In this document: positions 25,430 through 33,750 of the stretch, one piece after another | Numbering within the stretch: position 1 is the first letter of the stretch | Layout: every line of letters starts with the position of its first letter | NCBI RefSeq assembly: GCF_900323885.1 | Contig: NZ_OOHJ01000001.1 | Location: 1 to 64,000 of the forward strand | DNA from: [Actinomadura] parvosata subsp. kistnae | GTDB lineage: Bacteria > Actinomycetota > Actinomycetes > Streptosporangiales > Streptosporangiaceae | Reading direction: 5' to 3' | DNA length: 64,000 bases | Translations under genes and position numbers: made by a program | The notes under the pieces: model-generated | Told to the model about the DNA's origin: nothing | Database searches by the model: none | Seen by the model: only the letters and a program-made list of their open reading frames with translations

Positions 25430-26082
25430 TCACGGTCCTGCTGGCTGACGATCAGCCTCTCGTCCGGGCCGGTCTGCGGGCGCTCCTCGACACCGAGGAC
25501 GACCTCACCGTCATCGGCGAGGCCGCCGACGGAGCGCAGGCGGTGCGGCTGGCGCGCGAGCTGCGCCCCGACGTCGTGCTGATGGACATCCGCATGCCGG
25601 AGCTCGACGGGCTCCAAGCCACCCGCGGCCTGGCCGGCACCGGCGTGCGGGTCGTGGTGGTCACCACGTTCGACCTGGACGAGTACGTGTACGAGGCGCT
25701 GCGCTCCGGCGCCTCCGGTTTCCTCGTCAAGGACGCGGAACCGGCCGAGATCCGGCACGCCGTCCGCGTCGCCGCCCGGGGTGACGCGCTGCTGTCGCCG
25801 CAGGTGACGCGGCGGCTCATCGAGGAGTTCACCGCGCGTCCCGCCGTTTTGGACGAGGGGCGGCTGAGCGGCCTGACGGGGCGTGAGCGTGAGGTGCTGG
25901 CCAGGGTCGCCAAGGGGCTGACGAACGCGCGGATCGCGGAGGAGCTGTTCATGAGCCCGCTCACGGTCAAGACGCACGTGAACCGGATGATGGCCAAGCT
26001 GTCGGCGCACGACCGCGCCCAGCTCGTCGTCATCGCTTACGAGAGCGGCCTGGTCCGCCCGGGAGAGCACGGTGAAGGGTGA
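25426..26082 (+). CDS. NarL-family response regulator
   Basis: 218 aa from GTG 25426, overlapping the kinase stop by 4 nt. Receiver phospho-acceptor Asp54 in VVLMDIRMPEL and Lys in FLVKDAEPAE; LuxR HTH with LTGREREVLARVAKGLTNAR and MSPLTVKTHVNRMMAKL. It forms a cognate pair with the preceding kinase. The TGA stop is the first TGATCA element of the array that follows. Confidence 0.95.
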   Translation: MITVLLADDQPLVRAGLRALLDTEDDLTVIGEAADGAQAVRLARELRPDVVLMDIRMPELDGLQATRGLAGTGVRVVVVTTFDLDEYVYEALRSGASGFLVKDAEPAEIRHAVRVAARGDALLSPQVTRRLIEEFTARPAVLDEGRLSGLTGREREVLARVAKGLTNARIAEELFMSPLTVKTHVNRMMAKLSAHDRAQLVVIAYESGLVRPGEHGEG

Positions 26083-26286
26083 TCACAGTCAAGGGGGCGG
26101 GGCGACGCAGGTCACGGCTGATCACGGTCACGGGCGATCCAGGTCACGGCTGATCACGGTCGCGGGCGATCCCGGCCGCGGGCGATCATGGTCAAAGGGT
26201 GATCGCGACCACGGGTGATCACAGCCATGAGCGATCACAGCCGCGAGTGATCACAGCCGCGAGTGATCACAGCCACGAGTGATCAC
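26079..26286. repeat. 16-bp TGATCA-centred tandem array bridging two convergent stop codons
   Basis: About 12-13 units, most 16 bp long, with consensus YGATCACRGYCRCGRG; the last four (26231-26246, 26247-26262, 26263-26278 and 26279 onward) are nearly identical. TGATCA reads TGA on both strands. The first element supplies the stop of the response regulator (26080-26082) and the last supplies the stop of the NB-ARC/TPR gene (26283-26285). The intergenic region holds nothing else. Confidence 0.92.
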
Positions 26287-28736
26287 GACCGCTCCGCGGC
26301 CGCTCTCCTGAGGGACGCCAGCGTGTCCCGTACCTCCCGCGTGCGCGGATGATCCGCCCCCAGCACCCGCTCGCACCCGCCCAGGGCCCTTTCGAGCAGG
26401 GGAATCGCCCGGTCCAGATCACCGACGGCGGCGTAGGCGCGGCCGAGATTGTTGAACGATGCCAGGAGGTCGGTATGGTCGGGGCTCAGCACGCGCATGC
26501 GGTCGGCGAGCGTCGCTTCGAGCAAGGGCAGAGCCTCCTGCGGCCTGCCGGTCCTCAGGTAGGCGTCGGCGAGGTTGCCGCGGGCGATGAACAGGTCGGG
26601 GTGGTCGGGATCCAGCACCCGCTCGAAGTCGGCGACGACCGCCTCGAACAGGGACACGGCCCGGTCCGGCTGCCCGGCCTTCAGGTAGGCGCCGGCGAGG
26701 TTGTCACGCGAGATGAGCACAGCCGGATGGTCATCGCCCAGCACCACCTTCTGGATGGCGATCGTGTCCTCGTACATCTCGATGGCCCGGCGCGGGAGCC
26801 CGGCGTCCTGGTACGCGGTCGCCAGGACGTGACGGACGGCCAGCGTGTCCGGGTGAGCGGGACGCAGCACGCGCTCGCAGTCGGCGAGGGTGGATTCGAG
26901 GAGCGGGATGGCCGTCCCCAGGTCTCCGGCTTCGCGATGGGCGGCGGCCAGGTTGAGGCGGGAGATCAGCGTCGCGGGATCGTCGCGGCCGAGCACCCGC
27001 TCGCGGCCGGAGAGGGTCTCCTCCAGCAGGGGGATCGCCTTGGCCAGGTTCCCGGCGTCCTGGTGGGCCATGGCGAGCATGTTGCGCGTGTTCAGCGCGC
27101 CCGGATTGTCCGGCCCGAACACCAGGGCCCGCTCCTGATCGGCGAGCGTCGCTTCGAGCAGGGGGATGGCCTGGTCCAGCCGCCCCATCTTCAGGTAGGC
27201 GCCGGCCACGTTGGCGCGGGCCTGCAGCGTGTCCTGGTGGTCGGCGCCCAGCCTCGCCCGGTACGCCGCGTACGCCCGTTCGAAGCAGCCGAGCGCGCGT
27301 TGCGGGGCGCCCTCGTCGAGCAGCAGGACGCCGGTGCGGTTGAGCAGCCGGGCGGTCGCCACGGTGTCGGTCTCGGGGGAGGTGCGCTCGGTCAGGGCGG
27401 TGATGTGCGGCAGCAGCGCCCGCCAGGCCGGCGAGGCGCCGAGTGCGCGCGGCTCGGGAAGGGCCTCCACGAGGAGGCCGGTGGCCCGTTCGCGGGCCTG
27501 CTCGATGTCGGCGGGCCGGCGGTGCGGGTCGTCCTGGCCGGGCGTGCGGGCGACCGCTTGCACGAGCCGGTGCACGGTGATCGCCGCGCCGTCCAAAGCG
27601 ATCATGTTGTACGCGGCCAGCTCGCCCAGCGCATGCCGGACGTCCGGAGCGTCCAGGCGCTCCAGCAGGGTACGCGGGATCGGCTCGGCGCCGTACCAGG
27701 CCAGGACACGCAGCACCCGGCCGGCCATGGGGACGCCGGCCAGCCGGTCGAGGGTGAGCCGCCAGATGCGGGCGACGCTGCGCTCGGCGCCGGAGCCGCG
27801 GGCGGCCTGGTCGTACAGCACGGCCGGGCGCTCCCGTAACGCCTCCAGGTAGGCGCGCGGGGTGAGCCTGGCCTGCCTCATGTACGCCGCCGCCTGCTCG
27901 ACGGCCAGCGGCAGGCATCCCAGCTCGGCCACCAGCTCCCGCAGCCCGTCGAGGTCAGGCCGTCCCGAAGCCGCGGGCCGGTGGCCCATGATGCGGGCGA
28001 CCAGTTCGATGGCGTCCCGCTCGCTGAGCACGTCCAGGGGAAGCACGCGGGCGTCCAGCCGGTGCCATCCCTCGCCGAGCCGGCTGGTCAGCAGCACCCG
28101 GCCGGACGGCGCGCGTTCCAGCACCAGCGTCGCGTCCTCGACGTCCGTGACGTCGTCCAGCACCAGCAGCCAGCCGTCGTGGGAGGCCAGCCAGCCCAGC
28201 GCCCGCTCGGCCAGGCTCTCCGGGGGCAGCGCGGAGGCCAGCTCGGGTTGCAGGGCGACGGCCAGCTCCGCCAGCCCGGCCCGCACCGACTCGGGGCTGT
28301 CGGCGGTGATCCACCACACCGGGTTCCGCCGTCCGGTCTGCGCCCACGCGTAGCGGGCGGCGAGCGTGGACTTGCCGACCCCGCCCAGCCCGTGCACGGC
28401 GGCCACGACCACCGGCCCGGCCGTGCCCAGTGCCTGCTCCAGCTCGGCCAGCTCGGGCCCGCGCCCGACGAACACCTGCCTGTTCCCCGGCACCTTCACC
28501 AGCGACGGCGGGGCGGCCACCTCGGCGACCGGCCGCAACGCCGCCTCCGGGAGCACGGTCCGGTACTGGATCAGGTCGCGCCCCGCCTGGTAGGTCCGGC
28601 CATGTCCGGAGGCGCGCGCGAACATCCGCATCCCGCCCGCGTCGCTCTCGCTGGAGGAGGCGGTGCCCGTGGCCACGGGCGGACGCTCGTCGGTGGCGGG
28701 CGCTTCTGAGCGGCCCGGGTCTTCCTGCTCGCGCAT
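26283..28736 (-). CDS. NB-ARC/TPR STAND protein
   Basis: 817 aa. A disordered N-terminus is followed by the short SGHGRTYQAGRDLIQY motif common in actinobacterial STAND proteins, then NB-ARC: Walker A HGLGGVGKSTLA (about residue 114), Walker B WLLVLDDVTDV and GRVLLTSRLG (RNBS-B). The C-terminal 370 residues contain about nine TPR units of 42 aa with the tetratricopeptide-10/12 pattern (NLAGAYLKAGQPDRAVSLFE, VLGDDHP). Such proteins act as ATP-dependent signalling switches, in some cases in defence or development. It is transcribed alone; an effector domain is not evident. Confidence 0.9.
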   Translation of the reverse strand: MREQEDPGRSEAPATDERPPVATGTASSSESDAGGMRMFARASGHGRTYQAGRDLIQYRTVLPEAALRPVAEVAAPPSLVKVPGNRQVFVGRGPELAELEQALGTAGPVVVAAVHGLGGVGKSTLAARYAWAQTGRRNPVWWITADSPESVRAGLAELAVALQPELASALPPESLAERALGWLASHDGWLLVLDDVTDVEDATLVLERAPSGRVLLTSRLGEGWHRLDARVLPLDVLSERDAIELVARIMGHRPAASGRPDLDGLRELVAELGCLPLAVEQAAAYMRQARLTPRAYLEALRERPAVLYDQAARGSGAERSVARIWRLTLDRLAGVPMAGRVLRVLAWYGAEPIPRTLLERLDAPDVRHALGELAAYNMIALDGAAITVHRLVQAVARTPGQDDPHRRPADIEQARERATGLLVEALPEPRALGASPAWRALLPHITALTERTSPETDTVATARLLNRTGVLLLDEGAPQRALGCFERAYAAYRARLGADHQDTLQARANVAGAYLKMGRLDQAIPLLEATLADQERALVFGPDNPGALNTRNMLAMAHQDAGNLAKAIPLLEETLSGRERVLGRDDPATLISRLNLAAAHREAGDLGTAIPLLESTLADCERVLRPAHPDTLAVRHVLATAYQDAGLPRRAIEMYEDTIAIQKVVLGDDHPAVLISRDNLAGAYLKAGQPDRAVSLFEAVVADFERVLDPDHPDLFIARGNLADAYLRTGRPQEALPLLEATLADRMRVLSPDHTDLLASFNNLGRAYAAVGDLDRAIPLLERALGGCERVLGADHPRTREVRDTLASLRRAAAERS

Positions 28737-28862
28737 GACGCCATCATGGGGCCTCCACCGAGATCAGGGGCTCCCGAGTTGTGGGCGCTACCGCGATCGG
28801 TGTAGCCACGTGCCCGCGCCGGGACGACGACCGTGCGTGTCCCGCGTCCCTAGCGTTGCCGC

Positions 28863-30872
28863 ATGATCCGCTTCTGCATCCGCCACCGCAAGCTCGTCGT
28901 GGCCCTCTGGCTGGCGCTGACCGCCGCGCTCGTCGCGGCCGCCGCCACCTGGCCGGGCCCCACCGACGACGACTTCTCGTTGCCGGGCTCGGAGAGCCGG
29001 CGGGCCGCCGAGCTCCTGGGCGGCACCACCCCGGAATCGACGGGCGCGCTGGTCGTGTCGGCCCCGCCCGGCCTCGCCCGCGCACTCACCGGCGATCCCG
29101 CGCGGGATCCCGCCGCCGGGCTGATCGCCAGGATGAACGCCGTCCCCGGCGTCCACGTGGACCTCGGCGCCCGGCGCGTCTCCCCGGACGGCACGATCGC
29201 CTCCATCCCCGTCGACCACCGCGACCAGGAGGCGGCGACGCGGCTCAGGGCGCTCCGGGACGAGTTCCGCCCGCCCCAAGGCGTGACGGTCGAGCTGGCG
29301 GGCGACGACTTCGCCGACTTCACCCCCGGCGGGGTCACGGAGCTGGTCGGGCTGGTGGCCGCCGCGGTGGTGCTGCTGGTGGCGTTCCGGTCGTTGGTCG
29401 CGGCGGTGGTGCCGCTGATCGTCGGGGTGGTCGGCGTGACGTGCGGGGTGGCGTCGTTGTCGCTGCTCGGGCATGTCGTCAGCGGCCCCGGGTTCGGGAG
29501 GTACCTGACGATCATGCTGGGGTTGGGCGTGGGCGTCGACTACGCCCTGCTGATCGTCACCCGGTTCCGTACCGCGCTGGAGACGTCGGAGAGCGTGGCG
29601 GACGCGGTCGCCGAGGCGATGCGCACCGCCGGGCGGTCCGTGCTGTTCGCCGGGCTGATCGTGATCGCCACCGGCTCCGGGATCCTCCTGCTCGGCCCGT
29701 CGCTGGGCGGCGGGGTGGCGCTGGCGGCCGGGTGCGGGGTGCTGGCGGTGATGCTGACCGCCCTCACGCTGCTGCCGGCGCTGCTGGGGATGATCGGCAG
29801 GAGGATCGACCGGTTCGCGGTGCCGAGGCGGGCCGAGGGGGTGCCGCTGTCGTACCGGTGGAGCCGGGTCGTGCAGCGCAGGCCCTGGACGGCGGGGGCG
29901 GCGGCGCTGGTCGCGCTGGTGGCGCTGGCCCTGCCCGCGACGCAGCTGCGGGTCGGCTGGTCCGACGCGGGCAACCGGCCGGTCACCGACACCACCCGCC
30001 GCGCCCACGACCTGCTCGCCCAGGGGTTCGGGCCGGGGATCGCGGGGCCGCTGATCCTGGTGGCGGCTCCCGCGAGCGGAGACGGTGCGGAGTTGCGCGG
30101 GGCGGTCGCGCAGGCGGCCCGCACCCCGGGCGTCGCCCAGGCGCGAGCCGCCGGTGAGCGGACCGCGATCGTGATCCCCCGTACCGGCCCCCAGGACGAG
30201 CGCACGGACGACCTCGTCCACCGCCTCCGCGCCACCCTGCCCGAGCCGGTGCTGGTCACCGGCTCCACCGCCGCCGCACTCGACTACGCCCGGCACACGG
30301 CCGACCGGCTCCCCTGGGTGGTGGGGGTGGTGCTGCTGGCCGCGTTCGCGCTGCTGGTGCCCGTCTTCAGGAGCGTGGTGCTGCCGCTGAAGGCGATCGT
30401 GGTGAACCTGCTGTCCATCGGCGCCGCCTACGGCGTGGTCGTGGCCGTCTTCCAGCTCGACGTCCTGGGCGGCGGCAGCGGGGGCCCGATCGACGCGTGG
30501 GTGCCGATGATGCTGTTCACGATCACGTTCGGGCTGTCGATGGACTACGAGGTGTTCCTGCTGTCCCGCGTCAGGGAGGAGTACCTGAAGGATCGCGACA
30601 ACTCGCGGGCGGTCGCCGCGGGGCTGGCGAGGACGGCGCGGGTCATCACCGCCGCGGCCACGATCATGTTCTGCGTGTTCGCCGCGTTCGGCGCGTTCGA
30701 CGAGCGCGCGTTGCGGGTCATGGGGGTCGGGCTGGCGGTCGCGGTGCTGGTGGACGCCACTGTGGTGCGGCTGGTTCTGGTGCCGGCCGCCATGGAGGTG
30801 ATGGGGGAGCGCAACTGGTGGTTCCCTGTCCTGACCTTTCGGAGGCTGACACCCAGGCGGAATGTTACGTAA
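28863..30872 (+). CDS. MMPL-family (RND) transporter
   Basis: 669 aa from ATG 28863. Typical topology: one N-terminal helix (LVVALWLALTAALVAAAATW), an external loop, five helices, a second loop, then a second helix bundle. MMPL landmarks include GVGVDYALLIVTRFR (TM4, with the conserved Asp-Tyr pair of proton transport), GLSMDYEVFLLSRVREEY (TM10 counterpart) and GVGLAVAVLVDATVVRLVL. The loops are short compared with mycobacterial MmpL proteins. It probably exports lipids or hydrophobic compounds. It is followed 33 bp later by the three-paralogue set, possibly in one transcript. Confidence 0.92.
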   Translation: MIRFCIRHRKLVVALWLALTAALVAAAATWPGPTDDDFSLPGSESRRAAELLGGTTPESTGALVVSAPPGLARALTGDPARDPAAGLIARMNAVPGVHVDLGARRVSPDGTIASIPVDHRDQEAATRLRALRDEFRPPQGVTVELAGDDFADFTPGGVTELVGLVAAAVVLLVAFRSLVAAVVPLIVGVVGVTCGVASLSLLGHVVSGPGFGRYLTIMLGLGVGVDYALLIVTRFRTALETSESVADAVAEAMRTAGRSVLFAGLIVIATGSGILLLGPSLGGGVALAAGCGVLAVMLTALTLLPALLGMIGRRIDRFAVPRRAEGVPLSYRWSRVVQRRPWTAGAAALVALVALALPATQLRVGWSDAGNRPVTDTTRRAHDLLAQGFGPGIAGPLILVAAPASGDGAELRGAVAQAARTPGVAQARAAGERTAIVIPRTGPQDERTDDLVHRLRATLPEPVLVTGSTAAALDYARHTADRLPWVVGVVLLAAFALLVPVFRSVVLPLKAIVVNLLSIGAAYGVVVAVFQLDVLGGGSGGPIDAWVPMMLFTITFGLSMDYEVFLLSRVREEYLKDRDNSRAVAAGLARTARVITAAATIMFCVFAAFGAFDERALRVMGVGLAVAVLVDATVVRLVLVPAAMEVMGERNWWFPVLTFRRLTPRRNVT

Positions 30873-30905
30873 TATCCACACATCACGAGCGTTGGGGGCG
30901 CCAGG

Positions 30906-31808
30906 GTGCCAGGACAGAACGTGGGTGTGGTAGTAGATCCGCAAGTGCCACGCGAGGTGGCCGGTCTGTTACGCGCGAATGCCCCCTTACTGTCCAGGGT
31001 GAGAGCCGGGTGGGTGCCGCCCGCGTCCCTGTCCCCGGCGCGCCGCCGCAGCCCCTCCAGCGCGCTGCTGCTGGCCACCACCCCCGTGGTGATCGCGCTG
31101 ATGGCGGTGCTGCTGGCCTCGCCCGCTCCGGCGGCCGGGTTCGTCCTGCTCGGCTCGTACGTCTTCATCGTCCTGGTGAAGATCGCGTCCATGAGCGAGA
31201 CCCCCGAGGAGGAGCGCCCGCACGAGCGCGGCGTGTACGAGCAGGCCCGCTGGTACGACGGCCGCTACCTCCTGCCCGAGGACTTCGACCACGACGCCCG
31301 GCTCGTCCTGGCCAGGGCGCAGCGCGCGATCGGGTCGGTGCTGCGCTCCCACGTCAACGCCGAGGGCCTGCTCGACGACGCCCGCAACGCCGTGATGCTG
31401 CCCGCGCAGGAGTGGGAGATCGCCCGCCTGCTGGCCAAGCTGTCGGCGCTGCGCCTGGAGCACAGGGAGCTGCTGGCCAGGGGCATCGCGCCCGAGGTGG
31501 CCGCGGTGATCGAGCCGCTGGAGCGGGCCCTGGTCAACAGCGAGGCCGCCGTGGTCGCCCGCGTCGAGGCGCTGGAACGTTACGCCGGTCACGTCGCCGA
31601 GGCCGAGCGCGCCTACCACGCCCGCGGCCAGATCGAGGAGCTGCGCGCCCGCCTGCCCCGCTACGAGGAGCTGCTGGCCGAGGCGGGCGCCGACCGGCTC
31701 GGTACGGCCGAGATCGAGCGGCTGGCCGAGGACGCCGACGTCCTGGAGCGCACCTTACGCCGCAGCGTCGAGTCCGCCCACGAGGCGTTCAGGTACCTGG
31801 AGAGCTGA
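30906..31808 (+). CDS. Unrecognised two-helix membrane coiled-coil protein, paralogue 1
   Basis: 300 aa from GTG 30906. The first 60 residues include VVVDPQVPREVAGLLRANAP, shared in outline with the next two genes; two membrane helices follow (about 52-72 and 79-97) and the rest is a cytoplasmic helical region with strong heptad character (RVEALERYAGHVAEAERAYH, IEELRARLPRYEELLAE). The most conserved block is NAEGLLDDARNAVMLPAQEW at about residues 150-169. I do not recognise the family. A membrane-anchored coiled-coil scaffold is the best physical description. Confidence 0.85.
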   Translation: MPGQNVGVVVDPQVPREVAGLLRANAPLLSRVRAGWVPPASLSPARRRSPSSALLLATTPVVIALMAVLLASPAPAAGFVLLGSYVFIVLVKIASMSETPEEERPHERGVYEQARWYDGRYLLPEDFDHDARLVLARAQRAIGSVLRSHVNAEGLLDDARNAVMLPAQEWEIARLLAKLSALRLEHRELLARGIAPEVAAVIEPLERALVNSEAAVVARVEALERYAGHVAEAERAYHARGQIEELRARLPRYEELLAEAGADRLGTAEIERLAEDADVLERTLRRSVESAHEAFRYLES

Positions 31809-31843
31809 CATCACGCCAGAAACGCGACAAGAGGATCGGTAAG

Positions 31844-32752
31844 GTGCCCGGACGTCCCGCGAAGGTGATAGTCGATCCGGCGGTGCCCGACGACGCCGCG
31901 GCCCTCCTGCGCGAGCATCGCAAGCTGCTCCTGCGCATCCAGGCGGGCTGGGTGCCCGAGCACCGGCGGCGCCTGCCCATGGCGGGGCTCGTCGTGCGGG
32001 GCGCGGCCACGGCGACGGCCCTGATCGCGTCGGTGTACGGGCTGGCGCTGTTCGTCGCCGAGCGCTACACCCCGTTCGTGGTGATCATGACGGGGGCGGC
32101 GCTGCTGATCGTGAGCGTCCTGCTGCGGCCCAGGCCCGACGCCGAGGTGGAGCGGCGGCACGCCCTGGAGCGCGAGGTGTACGAGGCGGCCCGCCGCCAC
32201 GAGGGGCGGTACGTGCTGCGGGAGCGGCTGGACGAGCCCGCCCGGGTGCTCATGGGCCGCGCCCAGGCCGCCATCGAGCAGGTCGTGGACTCCAGCGTGA
32301 ACGCCGAGGGGCTGCTCGACGACGTACGGAACGGGGTGATGCTGCCCGCGCAGGAGTGGGAGATCGCCCGCCTGCTCGCCAAGCTGTCGGAGCTGCGCGC
32401 CGAGCACCAGGAGGTCGTCTCCGAGGGCGTCACCCCGGAGGTGGCCGCCGTCGCGGAGCCGCTGGCGCACGCGCTGGACAGCAGCCAGCGGGCCGTGCTG
32501 GCCCGCGTCGAAGCCCTCGAACGGTACGCGGGCCACGTGGCCGACGCCGAGCGCGCCTACCGCGCGCGCAACCAGATCGAACGCCTCAGCGCCAAGCTGC
32601 CCGCCTACGAGGAGCTGCTCGCCGAGTCGGGCGCGGACGGCTCGGCGGTGCCGGAGCTGAGCCGTCTGTCCGACGACGCCGACCGCCTGGAGCAGGCGCT
32701 GCGCGACAGCGTCAGCTCAGCGCACGAGGCTTTTCGCCACCTAAGTAGCTGA
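31844..32752 (+). CDS. Unrecognised two-helix membrane coiled-coil protein, paralogue 2
   Basis: 302 aa from GTG 31844 (GAGGATCGG upstream), 35 bp after paralogue 1. Same order: IVDPAVPDDAAALLREHRKL, two membrane helices (about residues 45-68 and 73-90), the conserved GLLDDVRNGVMLPAQEW block, then coiled coil and a C-terminal SAHEAFRHLSS matching SAHEAFRYLES and SAQEAFRHLEP in the other two. A stretch of 91 bp (32300-32390) is identical to 33206-33296 in paralogue 3, much more similar than the rest of the pair. Confidence 0.85.
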   Translation: MPGRPAKVIVDPAVPDDAAALLREHRKLLLRIQAGWVPEHRRRLPMAGLVVRGAATATALIASVYGLALFVAERYTPFVVIMTGAALLIVSVLLRPRPDAEVERRHALEREVYEAARRHEGRYVLRERLDEPARVLMGRAQAAIEQVVDSSVNAEGLLDDVRNGVMLPAQEWEIARLLAKLSELRAEHQEVVSEGVTPEVAAVAEPLAHALDSSQRAVLARVEALERYAGHVADAERAYRARNQIERLSAKLPAYEELLAESGADGSAVPELSRLSDDADRLEQALRDSVSSAHEAFRHLSS

Positions 32753-32773
32753 CTTCCCTTAGGATCCGGATTC

Positions 32774-33658
32774 GTGGCGGATGTGGTAGTAGACCCCGAA
32801 GTACCACCCGACGACGCCCAGCTGCTCAGGGACAGCCGTCAGGTCCTGCTCAAGATGCGCCAGGGCTGGGCACCTCAGCCGCGACGATCCGTCGCCAGCG
32901 CCCACCACCGCATGATCGCGGCGTTCGGCGGAGTGGCCTTCATGGGCCTGCTGATGGGCTTCGGCGCGCCGGTCCGCGGCCTCGGGCTGCTCATGATGGT
33001 GCTGTTCGGCATCCCGCTGATGATCGTGCTGTTCGTCCGCAACGACGTCCCCGAGGACGACGAGGACGCCTACGAGCGCGAGGTCTACGAGCAGCTGCGC
33101 TGGTACGAGGGCCGCTACGTGCTCACCGAGGACCTCGACGAGTCCTCGGCCAGGATCCTCGCCCGCGCCCAGCGCGCCATCGCCGCCGTGACCGGCTCCA
33201 GGGTCAACGCCGAGGGGCTGCTCGACGACGTACGGAACGGGGTGATGCTGCCCGCGCAGGAGTGGGAGATCGCCCGCCTGCTCGCCAAGCTGTCGGGGCT
33301 GCGCGCCAAGCACAGGGAGACCGTCTCGCAGGGGCTCACCCCCGAGGTGGAGGCCGTCGCCCGGCCGCTGGCGCGGGCGCTCGACAGCAGCGAGGAGGCC
33401 GTGCTGGCGCGGGTCGAGGCGCTCGAACGGTACGCGGCCAACGTCGCCGACGCTGAACGGGCCTACATCGCCCAGCACCAGATCGAGGAGCTGCGCGGCC
33501 GGCTGCACCAGTACGAGGAGCTGGTGGCGGAGACCGGGGCCGACGGGTTCGCCGTACCGGAGCTGGAGCGCCTGGCCGCCGACGCCGACCGCCTGGAGCA
33601 GGCGCTGCGGCGCAGCGTGAGCTCGGCCCAGGAGGCCTTCCGCCACTTGGAGCCGTGA
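32774..33658 (+). CDS. Unrecognised two-helix membrane coiled-coil protein, paralogue 3
   Basis: 294 aa from GTG 32774, 21 bp after paralogue 2. Begins VADVVVDPEVPPDDAQLLRD, then two membrane helices (about residues 48-66 and 71-88), an acidic VPEDDEDAYEREVYEQLRWY segment, the shared GLLDDVRNGVMLPAQEW block and a coiled coil. The three genes form a head-to-tail set produced by duplication, with divergent N-termini and a shared core. Its last 16 bp with the stop recur 35 bp downstream. Confidence 0.85.
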   Translation: MADVVVDPEVPPDDAQLLRDSRQVLLKMRQGWAPQPRRSVASAHHRMIAAFGGVAFMGLLMGFGAPVRGLGLLMMVLFGIPLMIVLFVRNDVPEDDEDAYEREVYEQLRWYEGRYVLTEDLDESSARILARAQRAIAAVTGSRVNAEGLLDDVRNGVMLPAQEWEIARLLAKLSGLRAKHRETVSQGLTPEVEAVARPLARALDSSEEAVLARVEALERYAANVADAERAYIAQHQIEELRGRLHQYEELVAETGADGFAVPELERLAADADRLEQALRRSVSSAQEAFRHLEP

Positions 33659-33695
33659 GCCGCCTGAGGGCTGGGAGTCACCTGGAGCCGTGAGC
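33644..33695 (+). repeat. Duplicated gene end with stop codon, 35-bp period
   Basis: CACTTGGAGCCGTGAGC (33644-33660, containing the TGA stop of paralogue 3) recurs as CACCTGGAGCCGTGAGC at 33679-33695. The intervening 18 bp are not duplicated. Confidence 0.75.
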
Positions 33696-33742
33696 GCCCC
33701 CCCATGGTCATCTTCGCGACCATGGGGGATCGAGGGGCGCTC
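33692..33742. terminator. Strong hairpin between convergent genes
   Basis: CCCCCATGGTC (33699-33709) pairs perfectly with GACCATGGGGG (33718-33728) around an 8-nt loop; outside this, GAGCGCCCC and GGGGCGCTC can extend or compete for pairing. It sits 34 bp after the stop of paralogue 3 and just before the stop of the MurG-type gene on the other strand, the right place for a bidirectional terminator. No U tract follows, as is usual in actinomycetes. Confidence 0.65.
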
Positions 33743-33750
33743 GGCGAAGG

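Noticed and set aside
26079..26286. Replication origin or iteron cluster
   Set aside because: The units coincide exactly with two stop codons and there is no replication initiator gene or AT-rich region nearby.
28788..30944. A 718-codon minus-strand frame opposite the MMPL gene
   Set aside because: His/Arg/Gln-rich shadow of a membrane protein gene, with no domain or ribosome site.
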